Assembly (NCBI GenBank): GCA_947478785.1
Contig: CANJXI010000044.1
Location: 1-33,206 of the forward strand
Direction of reading: 5' to 3'
Origin: Caulobacteraceae bacterium
GTDB taxonomy: Bacteria; Pseudomonadota; Alphaproteobacteria; Caulobacterales; Caulobacteraceae
DNA length: 33,206 bases
A program made the translations under genes and the position numbers. Under the pieces are notes generated by a model that saw only the letters and a list, made by a program, of their open reading frames with translations, was not told the origin of the DNA and did no database searches. Positions 23,999 through 32,045 of this stretch are shown one piece after another; position 1 is the first letter of the stretch; every line of letters starts with the position of its first letter.

Positions 23999-24014
23999 AC
24001 TCCCGGATGGGAGT
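23999..24014. promoter_or_regulatory. Palindrome ACTCCC-GGAT-GGGAGT between receptor 2 and P450-2
   Basis: A perfect 6-bp dyad whose 14-base core (24000-24013) is the exact reverse complement of that upstream of the LuxR gene (12970-12983). Reading toward receptor 2, CATATC follows at the same distance that TAATAT follows the first copy, so in that orientation it sits at a similar promoter position. It lies 86 bases before the P450-2 start and 157 bases before the receptor 2 start, so one bound dimer could control both. Confidence 0.5.
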
Positions 24015-24099
24015 GGGCGTGGCCCGGACGCGGCCGCCGCCGGCGAGCGACTCGCGCTCGGGCCGCCACTGGCGATATCGTGGGCGCGAGGAGGCCAGG

Positions 24100-25317
24100 A
24101 TGGCGGTGAGCGCAGCAACAAGGACGCCGACGACCCGGTTCGATATCGGTAGCGACGAGATCGCGGCCGATCCCTGGCCGGGCTTGCGCGAACTCAGCGG
24201 ACTGGGGCCGGTCGTCTGGCACGAGACCCTGGGGCGTTGGCTGGTCACCGCCGACCAGGAAACCCGCGATATCCTGGCGCGCTTCGAGCGGTTCAGCGTC
24301 GAAGGCACCAGCATGCAGGACCTCTTCGGCGCCGAGGCCTTCATCTCGATGGACGACCGTCGGCGCCATGACCGGTTGCGGCAGGTGTGGGCGGCGGCCT
24401 TCCGCCAGCAGGGCCTGGAGGCCCTGCGGCCCGTCGTGCAGGCGACGGTCGATCGGCTGTTGGCGCCCGTGGTCGAGCGTCTGCGGAGCGGTGAGGCCGT
24501 GGACCTGTCGGACGCCATCTGCCGACCGCTGCCGACCATGGTCATCGCCCTGATGATGGGCGTTCCCGACGAGGCCATCCCCGACGTCGTGCGGTGGAGC
24601 GACGCGATGGCGTCGGGCAGCGCAAGCTATCTTCCGGAGGCGCAGGCGAAGCGGGCGCGAGCGGCGCGGGACGACGGCAAGACACAGCTGGCCGCCTACC
24701 TCGGCCGGCTTATCGCCGAGCGGCGCGCAACCCCCGGCGCCGACCTGATCAGCACGCTTGTGCAGTCCGAACCCGGCCGCGAGTTGCCGGACGAGCATCT
24801 GGTGCAGAACGTCCGTCAGCTGCTGTTCGCGGGCAACGAGACGACCGCCAAATGGCTCGCGCATATCTTCGTGACCTATGGCGAGAGGCCGGGCGTCCGG
24901 CGCGAACTGGCGGCCGACAGGACGCTGGTCGTGGCGGCCAACGAGGAGGTCATGCGCTGGCAGACGGTGGTGGGCACCACGGTGCGCCGCGTACGGGGCG
25001 GACCGACCGTGGTGGCGGGGATCGCGATGGCGGAGGGCGATGAGGTGACCTGCCTGCTGGCGGCGGCCAACCGCGACCCGGCGCGCTACCGCGATCCGGA
25101 CACGTTCGACCTGCATCGGCCGCGCCAGCCCAATCTCGGCTTCGGCGCGGGACTGCACAATTGCCTGGGGGCCATGCTGGCGAGGATGGAGGCGGAGCGG
25201 GCGGTCAATGGCCTGCTTGACGCGGCTCCGGACTTCGCCGTGGCGGCGCCTTACCGTTACTCGTCGGTGCCGCTGCGCGGACCCTTGCCGGTGATCGCCG
25301 CCCTCGATCGTTCCTAA
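24100..25317 (+). CDS. Cytochrome P450 (bacterial, soluble), second in window
   Basis: This 405-residue P450 shows a complete set of motifs: I-helix FAGNETTAKW with the acid-Thr pair, ExxR in 'NEEVMRW', and heme loop FGAGLHNCLG with the proximal Cys at residue 355. The substrate-side region 'MDDRRRHDRLRQVWAAAF' corresponds to the C-helix. ATG 24100 is preceded by GAGGAGG; the earlier in-frame ATGs fall in the regulatory region and lack homology-like sequence. It is the first of eight same-strand genes ending at 31827 and is divergent from receptor 2. Its neighbours suggest it starts oxidation of the imported compound. No ferredoxin or reductase is encoded in the window. Confidence 0.92.
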   Translation: MAVSAATRTPTTRFDIGSDEIAADPWPGLRELSGLGPVVWHETLGRWLVTADQETRDILARFERFSVEGTSMQDLFGAEAFISMDDRRRHDRLRQVWAAAFRQQGLEALRPVVQATVDRLLAPVVERLRSGEAVDLSDAICRPLPTMVIALMMGVPDEAIPDVVRWSDAMASGSASYLPEAQAKRARAARDDGKTQLAAYLGRLIAERRATPGADLISTLVQSEPGRELPDEHLVQNVRQLLFAGNETTAKWLAHIFVTYGERPGVRRELAADRTLVVAANEEVMRWQTVVGTTVRRVRGGPTVVAGIAMAEGDEVTCLLAAANRDPARYRDPDTFDLHRPRQPNLGFGAGLHNCLGAMLARMEAERAVNGLLDAAPDFAVAAPYRYSSVPLRGPLPVIAALDRS

Positions 25318-25355
25318 GGCCGAATGGCCATCCGACATTCCCGGGAGATCTGCCC

Positions 25356-26594
25356 TTGGCCTATAAGCTGAAGCTGAAGGATCCGGCGCCGCCGGTCAGC
25401 GTCGAGGCGTGGCGCAAGCTCGCCCGGCGCCGGCTGCCGGACCTCGTCTGGAACTACCTCGACTGCGGCGCGGAAGATCACGTGACGCTGGAGGAGAACG
25501 TCTCCGGCTTCCGGCGCTGGCGGCTCCGCCAGCGGGTGCTCACCGGGGTGACCAACCCCTCGCTCGCGACGACCATGGCGGGGGAGGCGGTGGCCATGCC
25601 GCTCGGCCTCGCGCCCACCGGGGCGTCCGGCCTCAGCCATTGGACCGGCGACATCGCCGCGACCCGGGCGTCGGAAAAGGCCGGGACGCGCGCCGTGCTC
25701 AGCACCGCCTCGGTCTACAGCCTGGAGGAAGTCGCGGACGCGACCGAGCAGAACCACTGGTTCCAGCTCTATCCCTTCTCCAACCGCGAGAAGGTGGGCG
25801 GACTGATCGACCGCGCCAAGGCGGCGGGCTACACGGCGCTGTTCGTGACCGTCGACGTGCCCGTGCTGGGTAACCGCGAGGGCGAGCGCATCGCCGGCAT
25901 GACCCATCCCTGGACCCTGACCCCGCCGCGCCTGCTGAACATGGCCAGCCGTCCGCGCTGGCTCTACGCGGCCATGCGGCGGCGCAGACTGGCGGGCGTC
26001 CACTACCTGGAGCACGCCGCTGAGGTGAAGGCCCAGACCCTGGCCGGCGGCCTCCGCCGGGTGATCCACGGGGCCGGCGACGACGCCATCGCGTCCGCCG
26101 AGAACCAGGCGCGCCACATGCAAAGCGACCTGCACTGGGACGACCTTGCGTGGATGCGCGACCATTGGAAGGGCCCGCTCTATGTGAAGGGGGTGCTGGA
26201 TCCCGACGACGCCGCGCAGGCGGTCGACAGGATCGGCTGCGAGGGCGTGGTGGTGTCCAACCACGGCGGCCGCCAGCTCGACCGCACGCTGTCGTCGATC
26301 GATGCGCTGCCGGCCATCGTCGATCGGATCGGCGACCGGGCGGAGGTCTATCTGGACGGCGGCGTCCGGCGCGGGACCGACGTCGTCACCGCGCTCTGCC
26401 TGGGCGCGCGGGGCGTGTTCATCGGCCGGCCCTACCTCTACGGGTTGGCGGTGGCGGGCGAGGCCGGGGTGAGCGCGATCCTGGAGATCTTCCGCAGCGA
26501 CATGGCGCGCGCCTTGGCGCTGATGGGCTGTCCGGGCGTGGCGGCCCTGGACCGCTCCTGGCTCGTCAACTCGCACGGCGGCGGGCAGTTCTAG
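25356..26594 (+). CDS. FMN-dependent alpha-hydroxy-acid oxidase/dehydrogenase
   Basis: The 412-residue TIM-barrel flavoprotein oxidises an alpha-hydroxy acid (lactate, glycolate or mandelate type) to the keto acid. Family residues are visible: Tyr34 in 'WNYLDCGAED', Tyr in 'WFQLYPF', the Lys of 'LYVKGVLDPDDA', the His/Arg pair in SNHGGRQLD, and the phosphate-binding 'DGGVRRGTDVVTAL' and 'GARGVFIGRPYLYGL'. The start is TTG 25356, with GGGAG about nine bases upstream. The gap to P450-2 is 38 bases. Hydrophobic anchors as in membrane-bound lactate dehydrogenases are not obvious. In this context it probably oxidises a hydroxy-acid intermediate of the pathway rather than lactate. Confidence 0.9.
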   Translation: MAYKLKLKDPAPPVSVEAWRKLARRRLPDLVWNYLDCGAEDHVTLEENVSGFRRWRLRQRVLTGVTNPSLATTMAGEAVAMPLGLAPTGASGLSHWTGDIAATRASEKAGTRAVLSTASVYSLEEVADATEQNHWFQLYPFSNREKVGGLIDRAKAAGYTALFVTVDVPVLGNREGERIAGMTHPWTLTPPRLLNMASRPRWLYAAMRRRRLAGVHYLEHAAEVKAQTLAGGLRRVIHGAGDDAIASAENQARHMQSDLHWDDLAWMRDHWKGPLYVKGVLDPDDAAQAVDRIGCEGVVVSNHGGRQLDRTLSSIDALPAIVDRIGDRAEVYLDGGVRRGTDVVTALCLGARGVFIGRPYLYGLAVAGEAGVSAILEIFRSDMARALALMGCPGVAALDRSWLVNSHGGGQF

Positions 26595-26670
26595 ACAGAA
26601 CCACGTATGGCGGGTCTGTTGGTGTCTGGTTCAGCCCGGCAACGTCCGGGCGCTTGTGGGGAGGCGGATA

Positions 26671-27666
26671 ATGTCGCGATGGCTGAAGCGGCCGGAAGGC
26701 TCCAACTGGGGCCAGTTCGGCGACGACGACCAGGTCGGCCGCATGAACCTGGTGACGCCCGAACGGCGCCGCCGCGCGCTGGCAGAGGCGCGGGAAGGCC
26801 AGGTCTTCTTCCTCGGCCTGCCGCTCGACTATCCCAAGGCGCTGGTCTCGGGCCGCCAGCCGCCGCGCCTGGAGCCGACCTCGACCGGCGACGGCCAGGT
26901 GATCTACGACTGGCAGATCGGGGCCGACTCCACGGACGTGGTGAACGACGACCGCGTCATCATGGACCTGCAGTACTCGTCGCAGTGGGACGGGCTCAGC
27001 CACTACGGCGCCTGCTTCGACGCCGACGGCGACGGTGTCGCCGAACACGTCTTCTACAACGGCTACCGGTCCGACAACGATTTCGTCCAGCCGGGCGACG
27101 GGGTCGCGCCACGCGCCAAGGCGCTCGGCATCGAGAACCTCGCCCAGACCTGCGTGCAGGGGCGAGGCGTGCTGGTGGACGTCCGAAAGTCGGGCGCCGC
27201 GCCGCACGGGGGGATCGGCTATGACGCCCTGATGGCGGCGATCGAGACGCAGGGCGCCGACGTCGACGAAGGCGACTTCCTGTGTCTCTACACGGGCTAT
27301 GGGGACATGATCCTGCGCGACGGCGCCAACGTTGACCGCGCCGCCCTGGCCGCCTTCCCCGGCCTGGACGGAAGCGACCCGGCCCTGCTCGACTGGATCG
27401 ACCGTTCCGGCCTCGTGGCGATCTGCGCCGACAATCCGATGGTCGAGAAGATCGACGGGATCACCCACTGCGCCGGCACGGCGCGGTTGCCGGTGCACGA
27501 GCATTGCCTGGTCAAGCTCGGCATCCACCTGGGCGAGTTCTGGTGGTTCGGCGGCATCGCGGCCTGGCTGGCCGAGCATGGCCGGGCGCACTTCCTGCTG
27601 ACCGCGCCGCCGCTCAACCTGCCGGGCGCGGTGGGCTCGCCGGCGACGCCGGTCGGCACCGTCTGA
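26671..27666 (+). CDS. Cyclase-family (kynurenine formamidase-like) metal hydrolase
   Basis: The 331-residue protein belongs to the bacterial cyclase family (PF04199), metal-dependent amidases or lactone-type hydrolases. The family motif around the first metal ligands appears as 'SSQWDGLSHYGACFD', a WDxLSH variant of HxGTHxD, and is followed by 'VFYNGYRSDNDF'. A second ligand region is 'PVHEHCLVKLGIHLGEFWWF'. It begins with 'EGSNWGQFGDDDQVGRMNLVTPERRRRAL', typical of this subgroup. ATG 26671 has GGGGAGG seven bases upstream. It lies between the hydroxy-acid oxidase and a cupin in the same transcription unit and probably opens a cyclic or amide intermediate. True substrate unknown. Confidence 0.87.
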   Translation: MSRWLKRPEGSNWGQFGDDDQVGRMNLVTPERRRRALAEAREGQVFFLGLPLDYPKALVSGRQPPRLEPTSTGDGQVIYDWQIGADSTDVVNDDRVIMDLQYSSQWDGLSHYGACFDADGDGVAEHVFYNGYRSDNDFVQPGDGVAPRAKALGIENLAQTCVQGRGVLVDVRKSGAAPHGGIGYDALMAAIETQGADVDEGDFLCLYTGYGDMILRDGANVDRAALAAFPGLDGSDPALLDWIDRSGLVAICADNPMVEKIDGITHCAGTARLPVHEHCLVKLGIHLGEFWWFGGIAAWLAEHGRAHFLLTAPPLNLPGAVGSPATPVGTV

Positions 27667-27741
27667 CGGCGTCCGGCCGTTGTTTCCAAGAGGCGGTCGG
27701 CGGGCTACGACTGTCGCGCCGGCGCGGTGGAGGAGAGGCTC

Positions 27742-28248
27742 ATGAGTGACGAACCGAAGATGCGGATCTTCCGGGCGGCGGACGGCGTCGAGTTCAACGA
27801 GGCCGGCTGCATGACCATGACGCCGTCGAGCGAGGTCCAGAACGCGGGCTTCGGCAAGATGCTGGCCGCCGGGCTGGCCGATGGCGAGGAGATCAAGGTG
27901 CTGGTCAGCCTGCCGGGATTCAGCCTGACGCACGTCTGGTTCAAGAAGGACTTCCCGCTGCCGCTGCACAGCCATGACGCGGACTGTGTCTACTATATCG
28001 TGGCGGGCTCGCTGCAGCTGGGGACCGAGACGCTGGGGCCCAGGGATTCGTTCTTCGTGCCGGCCAACGCGGCCTACACCTACAGCCCCGGTCCGGAGGG
28101 CGTGGAGCTGCTGGAAATCCGCAACGCCGACCAGTTCGACTTCCGCAACCTCGCCAAGAGCGCGGCCTTCTACGACAAGGCGGTGGGCACCATCGCGGCG
28201 AACCGGGCGGACTGGAAACAGGCCGAGCGGCCCAAGGTCACTGGCTGA
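27742..28248 (+). CDS. Cupin-domain protein (first)
   Basis: This 168-residue single-cupin protein contains motif 1 'PLHSHDADCVYYIVAGSLQLG' (split at the Ala) and motif 2 'LGPRDSFFVPANAAYTYSPG'. The two His of HSH are present. The motif 1 Glu position is occupied by Cys in 'DADCVYY', and the motif 2 His is missing ('ANAAYTY'), so the metal site differs from the usual 3-His/1-Glu set and may be altered or lost. ATG 27742 has AGGAGAGG upstream. It may be an isomerase, a dioxygenase-like enzyme or a small-molecule-binding protein. It is transcribed with the aldolase 43 bases downstream. Confidence 0.83.
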   Translation: MSDEPKMRIFRAADGVEFNEAGCMTMTPSSEVQNAGFGKMLAAGLADGEEIKVLVSLPGFSLTHVWFKKDFPLPLHSHDADCVYYIVAGSLQLGTETLGPRDSFFVPANAAYTYSPGPEGVELLEIRNADQFDFRNLAKSAAFYDKAVGTIAANRADWKQAERPKVTG

Positions 28249-28291
28249 CGGCGAGCCCGCCATAACAAGAGCAGCATAGGGGAGACCGCTC

Positions 28292-29047
28292 GTGGACAAG
28301 GTGCGCGAAACCATCGCGGCGGGATCGCCCGCCATCGGCCTGTGGGTGACCAGCGGCGACCCGCTGGTCGCCGAGGCCCTGGGCAAGGCCGGCTACGACT
28401 GCGTCTGCCTCGACGCCCAGCACGGCGGGGTCAACTTCGACAACATGCTGTCGCTGATCCAGGCGCTGGACCTGGGGGCCACGCGGGCGCTGGTGCGCGT
28501 GCCCTGGGCAGACCAGGCGCAGATCATGCGCGCGCTCGACCTGGGCGCGCTGGGCGTGATCGTGCCGATGGTGTCGACGCCCGAGCAGGCGCGGCTTGCG
28601 GCCCAGGCCTGCCGGTATCCGCCGAAGGGCGTCCGCTCCTTCGGGCAGGTGCGCAACTACTATGGCGCCGAGCCCACAACCTTCGATCCGCTGTGCTTCG
28701 TGATGATCGAGACGGCCGAGGCGATGGAGAACCTGGACGCGATCGCCGCCACGCCGGGCGTCGATGGCCTGTTCGTGGGTCCGGTGGACCTGGGGTTGAG
28801 CCTGGGCCTGGGCGTTGTGATGAGCGCCGACGAGAGGATCTTCGCGGCCATCGACAAGGTGGTGGCGGCCTGCCAGCGGCACGACAAGATCTGCGGCAGC
28901 GCCACCCTGGGCCTGCCCTACGCCAAGACGCTGGCCGAGCGCGGCGTGCGCTTCCTGCTGCAGGGGAACGACCAGGGATTCATCCGCCGCGCCGCGGCCG
29001 GGGAGGTCGCCGAGATGCGGGGCTGGGGCAAGGCCGTCAAGTCGTAA
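28292..29047 (+). CDS. HpcH/HpaI-family class II aldolase
   Basis: The 251-residue TIM-barrel enzyme resembles 4-hydroxy-2-oxoheptanedioate aldolase (HpcH/HpaI), which cleaves a 4-hydroxy-2-oxo acid to pyruvate and an aldehyde with a divalent metal. The catalytic His44 in 'DAQHGG', Arg69 in 'ALVRVPW', Asp83 in 'ALDLGALG', and the metal ligands Glu140 ('MIETAEAMENLD') and Asp166 ('VGPVDLGLSLG') are all in place. The start is GTG 28292, preceded by GGGGAG. Its presence among oxidases and hydrolases suggests the final C-C cleavage step of the degradation route. The aldehyde product and specificity cannot be deduced. Confidence 0.93.
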   Translation: MDKVRETIAAGSPAIGLWVTSGDPLVAEALGKAGYDCVCLDAQHGGVNFDNMLSLIQALDLGATRALVRVPWADQAQIMRALDLGALGVIVPMVSTPEQARLAAQACRYPPKGVRSFGQVRNYYGAEPTTFDPLCFVMIETAEAMENLDAIAATPGVDGLFVGPVDLGLSLGLGVVMSADERIFAAIDKVVAACQRHDKICGSATLGLPYAKTLAERGVRFLLQGNDQGFIRRAAAGEVAEMRGWGKAVKS

Positions 29048-29057
29048 GAGCCAAGAC

Positions 29058-29525
29058 ATGAAACCGCCGCGCCGCGTCATCATCGGTCTCGATCCCGACG
29101 GCCGCTCCTGCATTCTCTTCGATGACACGGTCGCGGGCCCGGTGATCTGGTCCACCGACCAGAGCCCCGCCGACAACGTCAGCACGGCGGACGCCGGCGG
29201 CGGGGTCTTCGCCTTCCCGACCCAGGGCACGCTCTTCCTCTACGTCGACTTCGCGCCGGGCGGCGACACGGTGATGCACGCGACCGACACGATCGACTAC
29301 ATCGTCGTGGTCGCGGGCGAGGTCACCTTCATCACCGAGACCGGCGAGACCGTGGCGCGCGCGGGCGACGTGATCGTCGACCGGGGCAATGTCCACGCCT
29401 GGCGCAACCACACCGATGCGCCGTGCCGGATCATCAACGTGCTCTGCCCGGCCCATCCGGTCGGCGCGGGCGCGACCATGGTTGGCGCGGTGAGCGATGT
29501 GAACCGCCGCCCGGCGCCGCCTTGA
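29058..29525 (+). CDS. Cupin-domain protein (second)
   Basis: A 155-residue protein with a core 'VDFAPGGDTVMHATDTIDY' followed by 'IVVVAGEVTFITETGETVARAGDVIVDRGNVHAWRNHTDAPC'. This matches a known subgroup of single cupins with 'MHxTxTIDYxVVxxGE' and 'GDVVVxRGxxHAWRN' and unknown activity. The His of motif 2 is present and His of 'VMH' supplies motif 1, so a metal site is more likely here than in the first cupin. It starts 10 bases after the aldolase stop and its stop overlaps the transporter start. Role in the pathway unknown. Confidence 0.87.
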   Translation: MKPPRRVIIGLDPDGRSCILFDDTVAGPVIWSTDQSPADNVSTADAGGGVFAFPTQGTLFLYVDFAPGGDTVMHATDTIDYIVVVAGEVTFITETGETVARAGDVIVDRGNVHAWRNHTDAPCRIINVLCPAHPVGAGATMVGAVSDVNRRPAPP

Positions 29526-30832
29526 ACGCGGCCGGCGAGGGGGCATCCGCCGGGCCGGCGCGGCGGCTGCCCGTCCTCCTCTACATGGGTGGGCTGATGC
29601 TGCTGGTGGGCTTCGGCTCGCCGGCGGGCGGGCTGATCGACGTACCGGTCACCTTCTTCCTGAAGAACAAGCTGCACCTGGAGGCCCACGAGGTCGCCAA
29701 CTTCCGGCTGGCGGCGGCCGTGCCGCTGTACCTGGGTTTCCTGTTCGGCTTCGCGCGCGACCGCTGGAACCTGCTGGCCCGCAAGGACCGGGGGATGATG
29801 ATCGTGTTCGGCGCGGTCTGCGCGGTGGTCTACGCGGGCTTCGCGGCGGCCTCGCCGTCCTATCCGGTGCTGATGGCGGCGATCCTGCTGTCGCTGGCGG
29901 CCTGGTCCTTCACCCGCGCCGCCGAGCAGGGGCTGGCGTCGATGGCCGGGCAGCAGCTGGCGATGACCGGCTGGATGAGCGTGGTGTGGAGCATCTGCTC
30001 CTCTCTGCCGTACCTGGCGTCCTATGGGGCGGGCGGCCTGCTCAGCCAGTATCTGGAAGGCGAGCGGGCGGACGTGGCGGCGCGCATCCTGTTCCTGGTG
30101 GGCGCGGGCGTGATGGCCGCGATCACCTGTTACGCCGCCTGGAAGCCCAGGGCCGTCTACGGTCACCTGCATCCCGAGCCCTCGCAGGCCCATTCGCTGG
30201 GCGAGCTGAGGCGGCTGGCGCGGCACTGGCCGGTCTATCCGGCGCTGGCGATCTGGTTCCTCTGGTCCTTTGCGCCCGGATCGGGGACGCCGCTGCAATA
30301 CTACCTGCAGAACACGCTGCGCGCCTCCGACAGCCAGTGGGGCGCCTGGAACGCGATCTTCGCCGTGGCCTTCATCCCGACCTACCTGCTCTACGGCGTG
30401 CTCTGCCGCCGGTTCACCGCGCGGACCCTGCTGTTCTGGGGAACGATCGTCGGCGTGCCGCAGTTCGTGCCGCTCTACTTCATCCACACCGTGCACGGGG
30501 CCATGTGGGGAGCGGCGTTCATCGGGCTCTCCGGCGGTGTCGCGTCCTCGGCGTTCATCGACCTCCTGATGCGCGCGGCCCCCAAGGCCCTGCAGGGCAC
30601 CGTGATGATGCTGGCGGGCAGCCTCTACTGGGTGGCGGTGCGGTTCGGCGACGTGCTGGGGACCTATCTCTACGACTACGCCGGCGGGTTCGCGGCCTGT
30701 GTCGTGGCGATCACCATCGCCTATGCCCTGATCCTGCCCACCCTGCTGCTCGTGCCGAAGCCGCTGATCGCCACGCGCGAGGGCGAGGTCTTGCCGATCG
30801 AGGACGAGGACCTGGCCCGCCCGCTCGTCTGA
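29522..30832 (+). CDS. Major facilitator superfamily transporter
   Basis: The 436-residue integral membrane protein has about 12 hydrophobic helices ('LLYMGGLMLLVGFGSPAGG', 'LMAAILLSLAAWSF', 'ILFLVGAGVMAAITCYAAW', 'ALAIWFLWSFAPGSG', 'CVVAITIAYALILPTLLLV' and others), with a central cytosolic loop near 'HLHPEPSQAHSLGELRRLARHW'. TTG 29522 overlaps the cupin stop as TTGA and leaves a short cytosolic N-terminus; ATG 29585 would trim the first helix. It lacks a strong ribosome-binding sequence, consistent with coupled translation. It probably carries the pathway substrate or a product across the inner membrane. Confidence 0.85.
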   Translation: MNAAGEGASAGPARRLPVLLYMGGLMLLVGFGSPAGGLIDVPVTFFLKNKLHLEAHEVANFRLAAAVPLYLGFLFGFARDRWNLLARKDRGMMIVFGAVCAVVYAGFAAASPSYPVLMAAILLSLAAWSFTRAAEQGLASMAGQQLAMTGWMSVVWSICSSLPYLASYGAGGLLSQYLEGERADVAARILFLVGAGVMAAITCYAAWKPRAVYGHLHPEPSQAHSLGELRRLARHWPVYPALAIWFLWSFAPGSGTPLQYYLQNTLRASDSQWGAWNAIFAVAFIPTYLLYGVLCRRFTARTLLFWGTIVGVPQFVPLYFIHTVHGAMWGAAFIGLSGGVASSAFIDLLMRAAPKALQGTVMMLAGSLYWVAVRFGDVLGTYLYDYAGGFAACVVAITIAYALILPTLLLVPKPLIATREGEVLPIEDEDLARPLV

Positions 30833-30936
30833 AAGCCGGCCTGCGCCCGCACAATGCGTTTGCGCGCCGGGCCCCGGGCGCCCCATCGTGCCGTCCAATC
30901 AAGACCGCCGATCAGAACCGTCGAGGGGGGCTCGTC

Positions 30937-31827
30937 CTGGAATTCCATCTTTACCTGCCGCAGATGCGGGTGTCGTTCGACCGGCTGACGGCCACCGCCA
31001 AGGCCGCCGAGGCGGCCGGGTTCCACGGCATGGCCGGCATGGACCACATGACCCCGCCGCTCGCCAACGACCAGTCGATGTTCGAGGCGATGATCGCCAA
31101 CACCTGGCTGGCGGCCAAGACCGAGCGGCTGGTGCTGTCGTCGCTGGTCCTGTGCGACGCCTTCCGCCATCCCGCCGTCCTGGCCAAGCAGGCGGTGTCC
31201 ATCGACCACGCGTCGGGCGGGCGCTTCGAGCTCGGCATCGGCTGGGGGTCCTGGACGCCCGACTTCGCCGAGTTCGGCGTCCTGCCGGGCGAGCCGCGCG
31301 AGCGCGTCGTGCGGCTGCGCGAGACGCTGCAGGTCATCAAGGCGCTCTGGGCCGGCGAGACGGTGGATTTCGACGGCGAATACCACCACCTGGCGGGCGC
31401 CATGCAGGCGCCGAAACCGCTGACCAGGATCCCCATCCTGATCGGCGGCTCGGGCCCCAAGACCATGGCGCTCGTCCGCGAGTTCGCCGACTGGTGGAAC
31501 CTCGACGTGCGCCACCTGGACAAGCTGGAGCCCGGCGCGTTCGAGGCGTTCCGGGAGAAGGCGGGCGCGGCGCGGGTGTCGGTCCAGCAGATGGTCGCCT
31601 ATGTGCCGCCGGGGGGCGACCGCAAGGCCATCGGCGAGTCGGCCATGCGCCGGTTCAGCTACAGCGCCCCCACCATCGGCGCCGGAAGTGAACTCGTCGA
31701 CCATTTCGCCCGGCTGGAGGCGCGGGGGGTCGAGCGGGTCTACGTCTGGTTCTGCGACTTCGCGCCGGTGGAGACGATCGCCGGCTTCGGCGCCGAGGTC
31801 ATCGACGTGCTCCGCAAGGCCGGCTGA
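30937..31827 (+). CDS. LLM-class (luciferase-like) flavin oxidoreductase with a CTG start
   Basis: The product of about 296 residues is a luciferase-like monooxygenase/F420 or FMN oxidoreductase: first strand 'EFHLYLPQM', 'AAEAAGFHGMAGMDHM', 'ERLVLSSLVLCDAFRHPAVLAKQAVSIDHASGGRFELGIGWG' (split by the window's natural motif), and 'ILIGGSGPKTMALVREFADWWN'. The first beta strand, essential for the barrel, begins before any ATG/GTG/TTG in frame; the only in-frame ATG (30964) would remove it. CTG 30937, with GAGGGGGG (30923-30930) six bases upstream, is therefore the best start. It lies 104 bases after the MFS gene and likely ends the eight-gene unit. The substrate is unknown. Confidence 0.8.
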   Translation: MEFHLYLPQMRVSFDRLTATAKAAEAAGFHGMAGMDHMTPPLANDQSMFEAMIANTWLAAKTERLVLSSLVLCDAFRHPAVLAKQAVSIDHASGGRFELGIGWGSWTPDFAEFGVLPGEPRERVVRLRETLQVIKALWAGETVDFDGEYHHLAGAMQAPKPLTRIPILIGGSGPKTMALVREFADWWNLDVRHLDKLEPGAFEAFREKAGAARVSVQQMVAYVPPGGDRKAIGESAMRRFSYSAPTIGAGSELVDHFARLEARGVERVYVWFCDFAPVETIAGFGAEVIDVLRKAG

Positions 31828-31861
31828 GCATCGTCCGCATTTCCACCGCGCCTCTCCTCCT

Positions 31862-31967
31862 CCGTAGGGGGAGGGGGACCGCCGAAGGGTGGTGGAGGGG
31901 GGTTGCGGGAGAAGTCTCGGCGGCGGGGTTCCCTTTCCACCACTTCGTGGTCCCCCTCCCCCTACGG
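31862..31967. repeat. GC-rich intergenic inverted repeat
   Basis: CCGTAGGGGGAGGGGGACC (31862-31880) is exactly inverted at 31949-31967. The pairing extends inward imperfectly through GGTGGTGGA/TTCCACCAC to arms of about 33 bases. The pattern looks like an interspersed intergenic repeat of a type common in high-GC alphaproteobacteria. Folded, it would form a long hairpin just after the LLM gene and might end or stabilise its transcript. Confidence 0.65.
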
Positions 31968-32045
31968 TTGACTCCGATAAGCGGACATTCCGTTTGTCTG
32001 GGAACGCCGGGGAGTGGGCATCCGCGCCTGACCTTGGCCGCATCA

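Noticed and set aside
23788..25338. Minus-strand frame covering P450-2 and the receptor 2 promoter
   Set aside because: It runs opposite a P450 with all motifs and across a regulatory region; the translation is low-complexity.
25337..25346. TCCCGGGA before the hydroxy-acid oxidase as another copy of the CTCCC palindrome
   Set aside because: It lacks the 4-base centre and coincides with the ribosome-binding sequence; likely chance.
26566..28386. Open frame of 606 codons on the minus strand opposite the cyclase, cupin and aldolase genes
   Set aside because: It is a product of high GC third positions; the protein has no domain pattern and the plus-strand genes have full motif sets.
29986..30936. 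Long open frame extending upstream from the LLM oxidoreductase, inside the MFS gene
   Set aside because: It is an alternative frame of the MFS gene, Arg/Gly/Pro-rich with no membrane or domain pattern. The MFS frame has clear hydrophobic helices.
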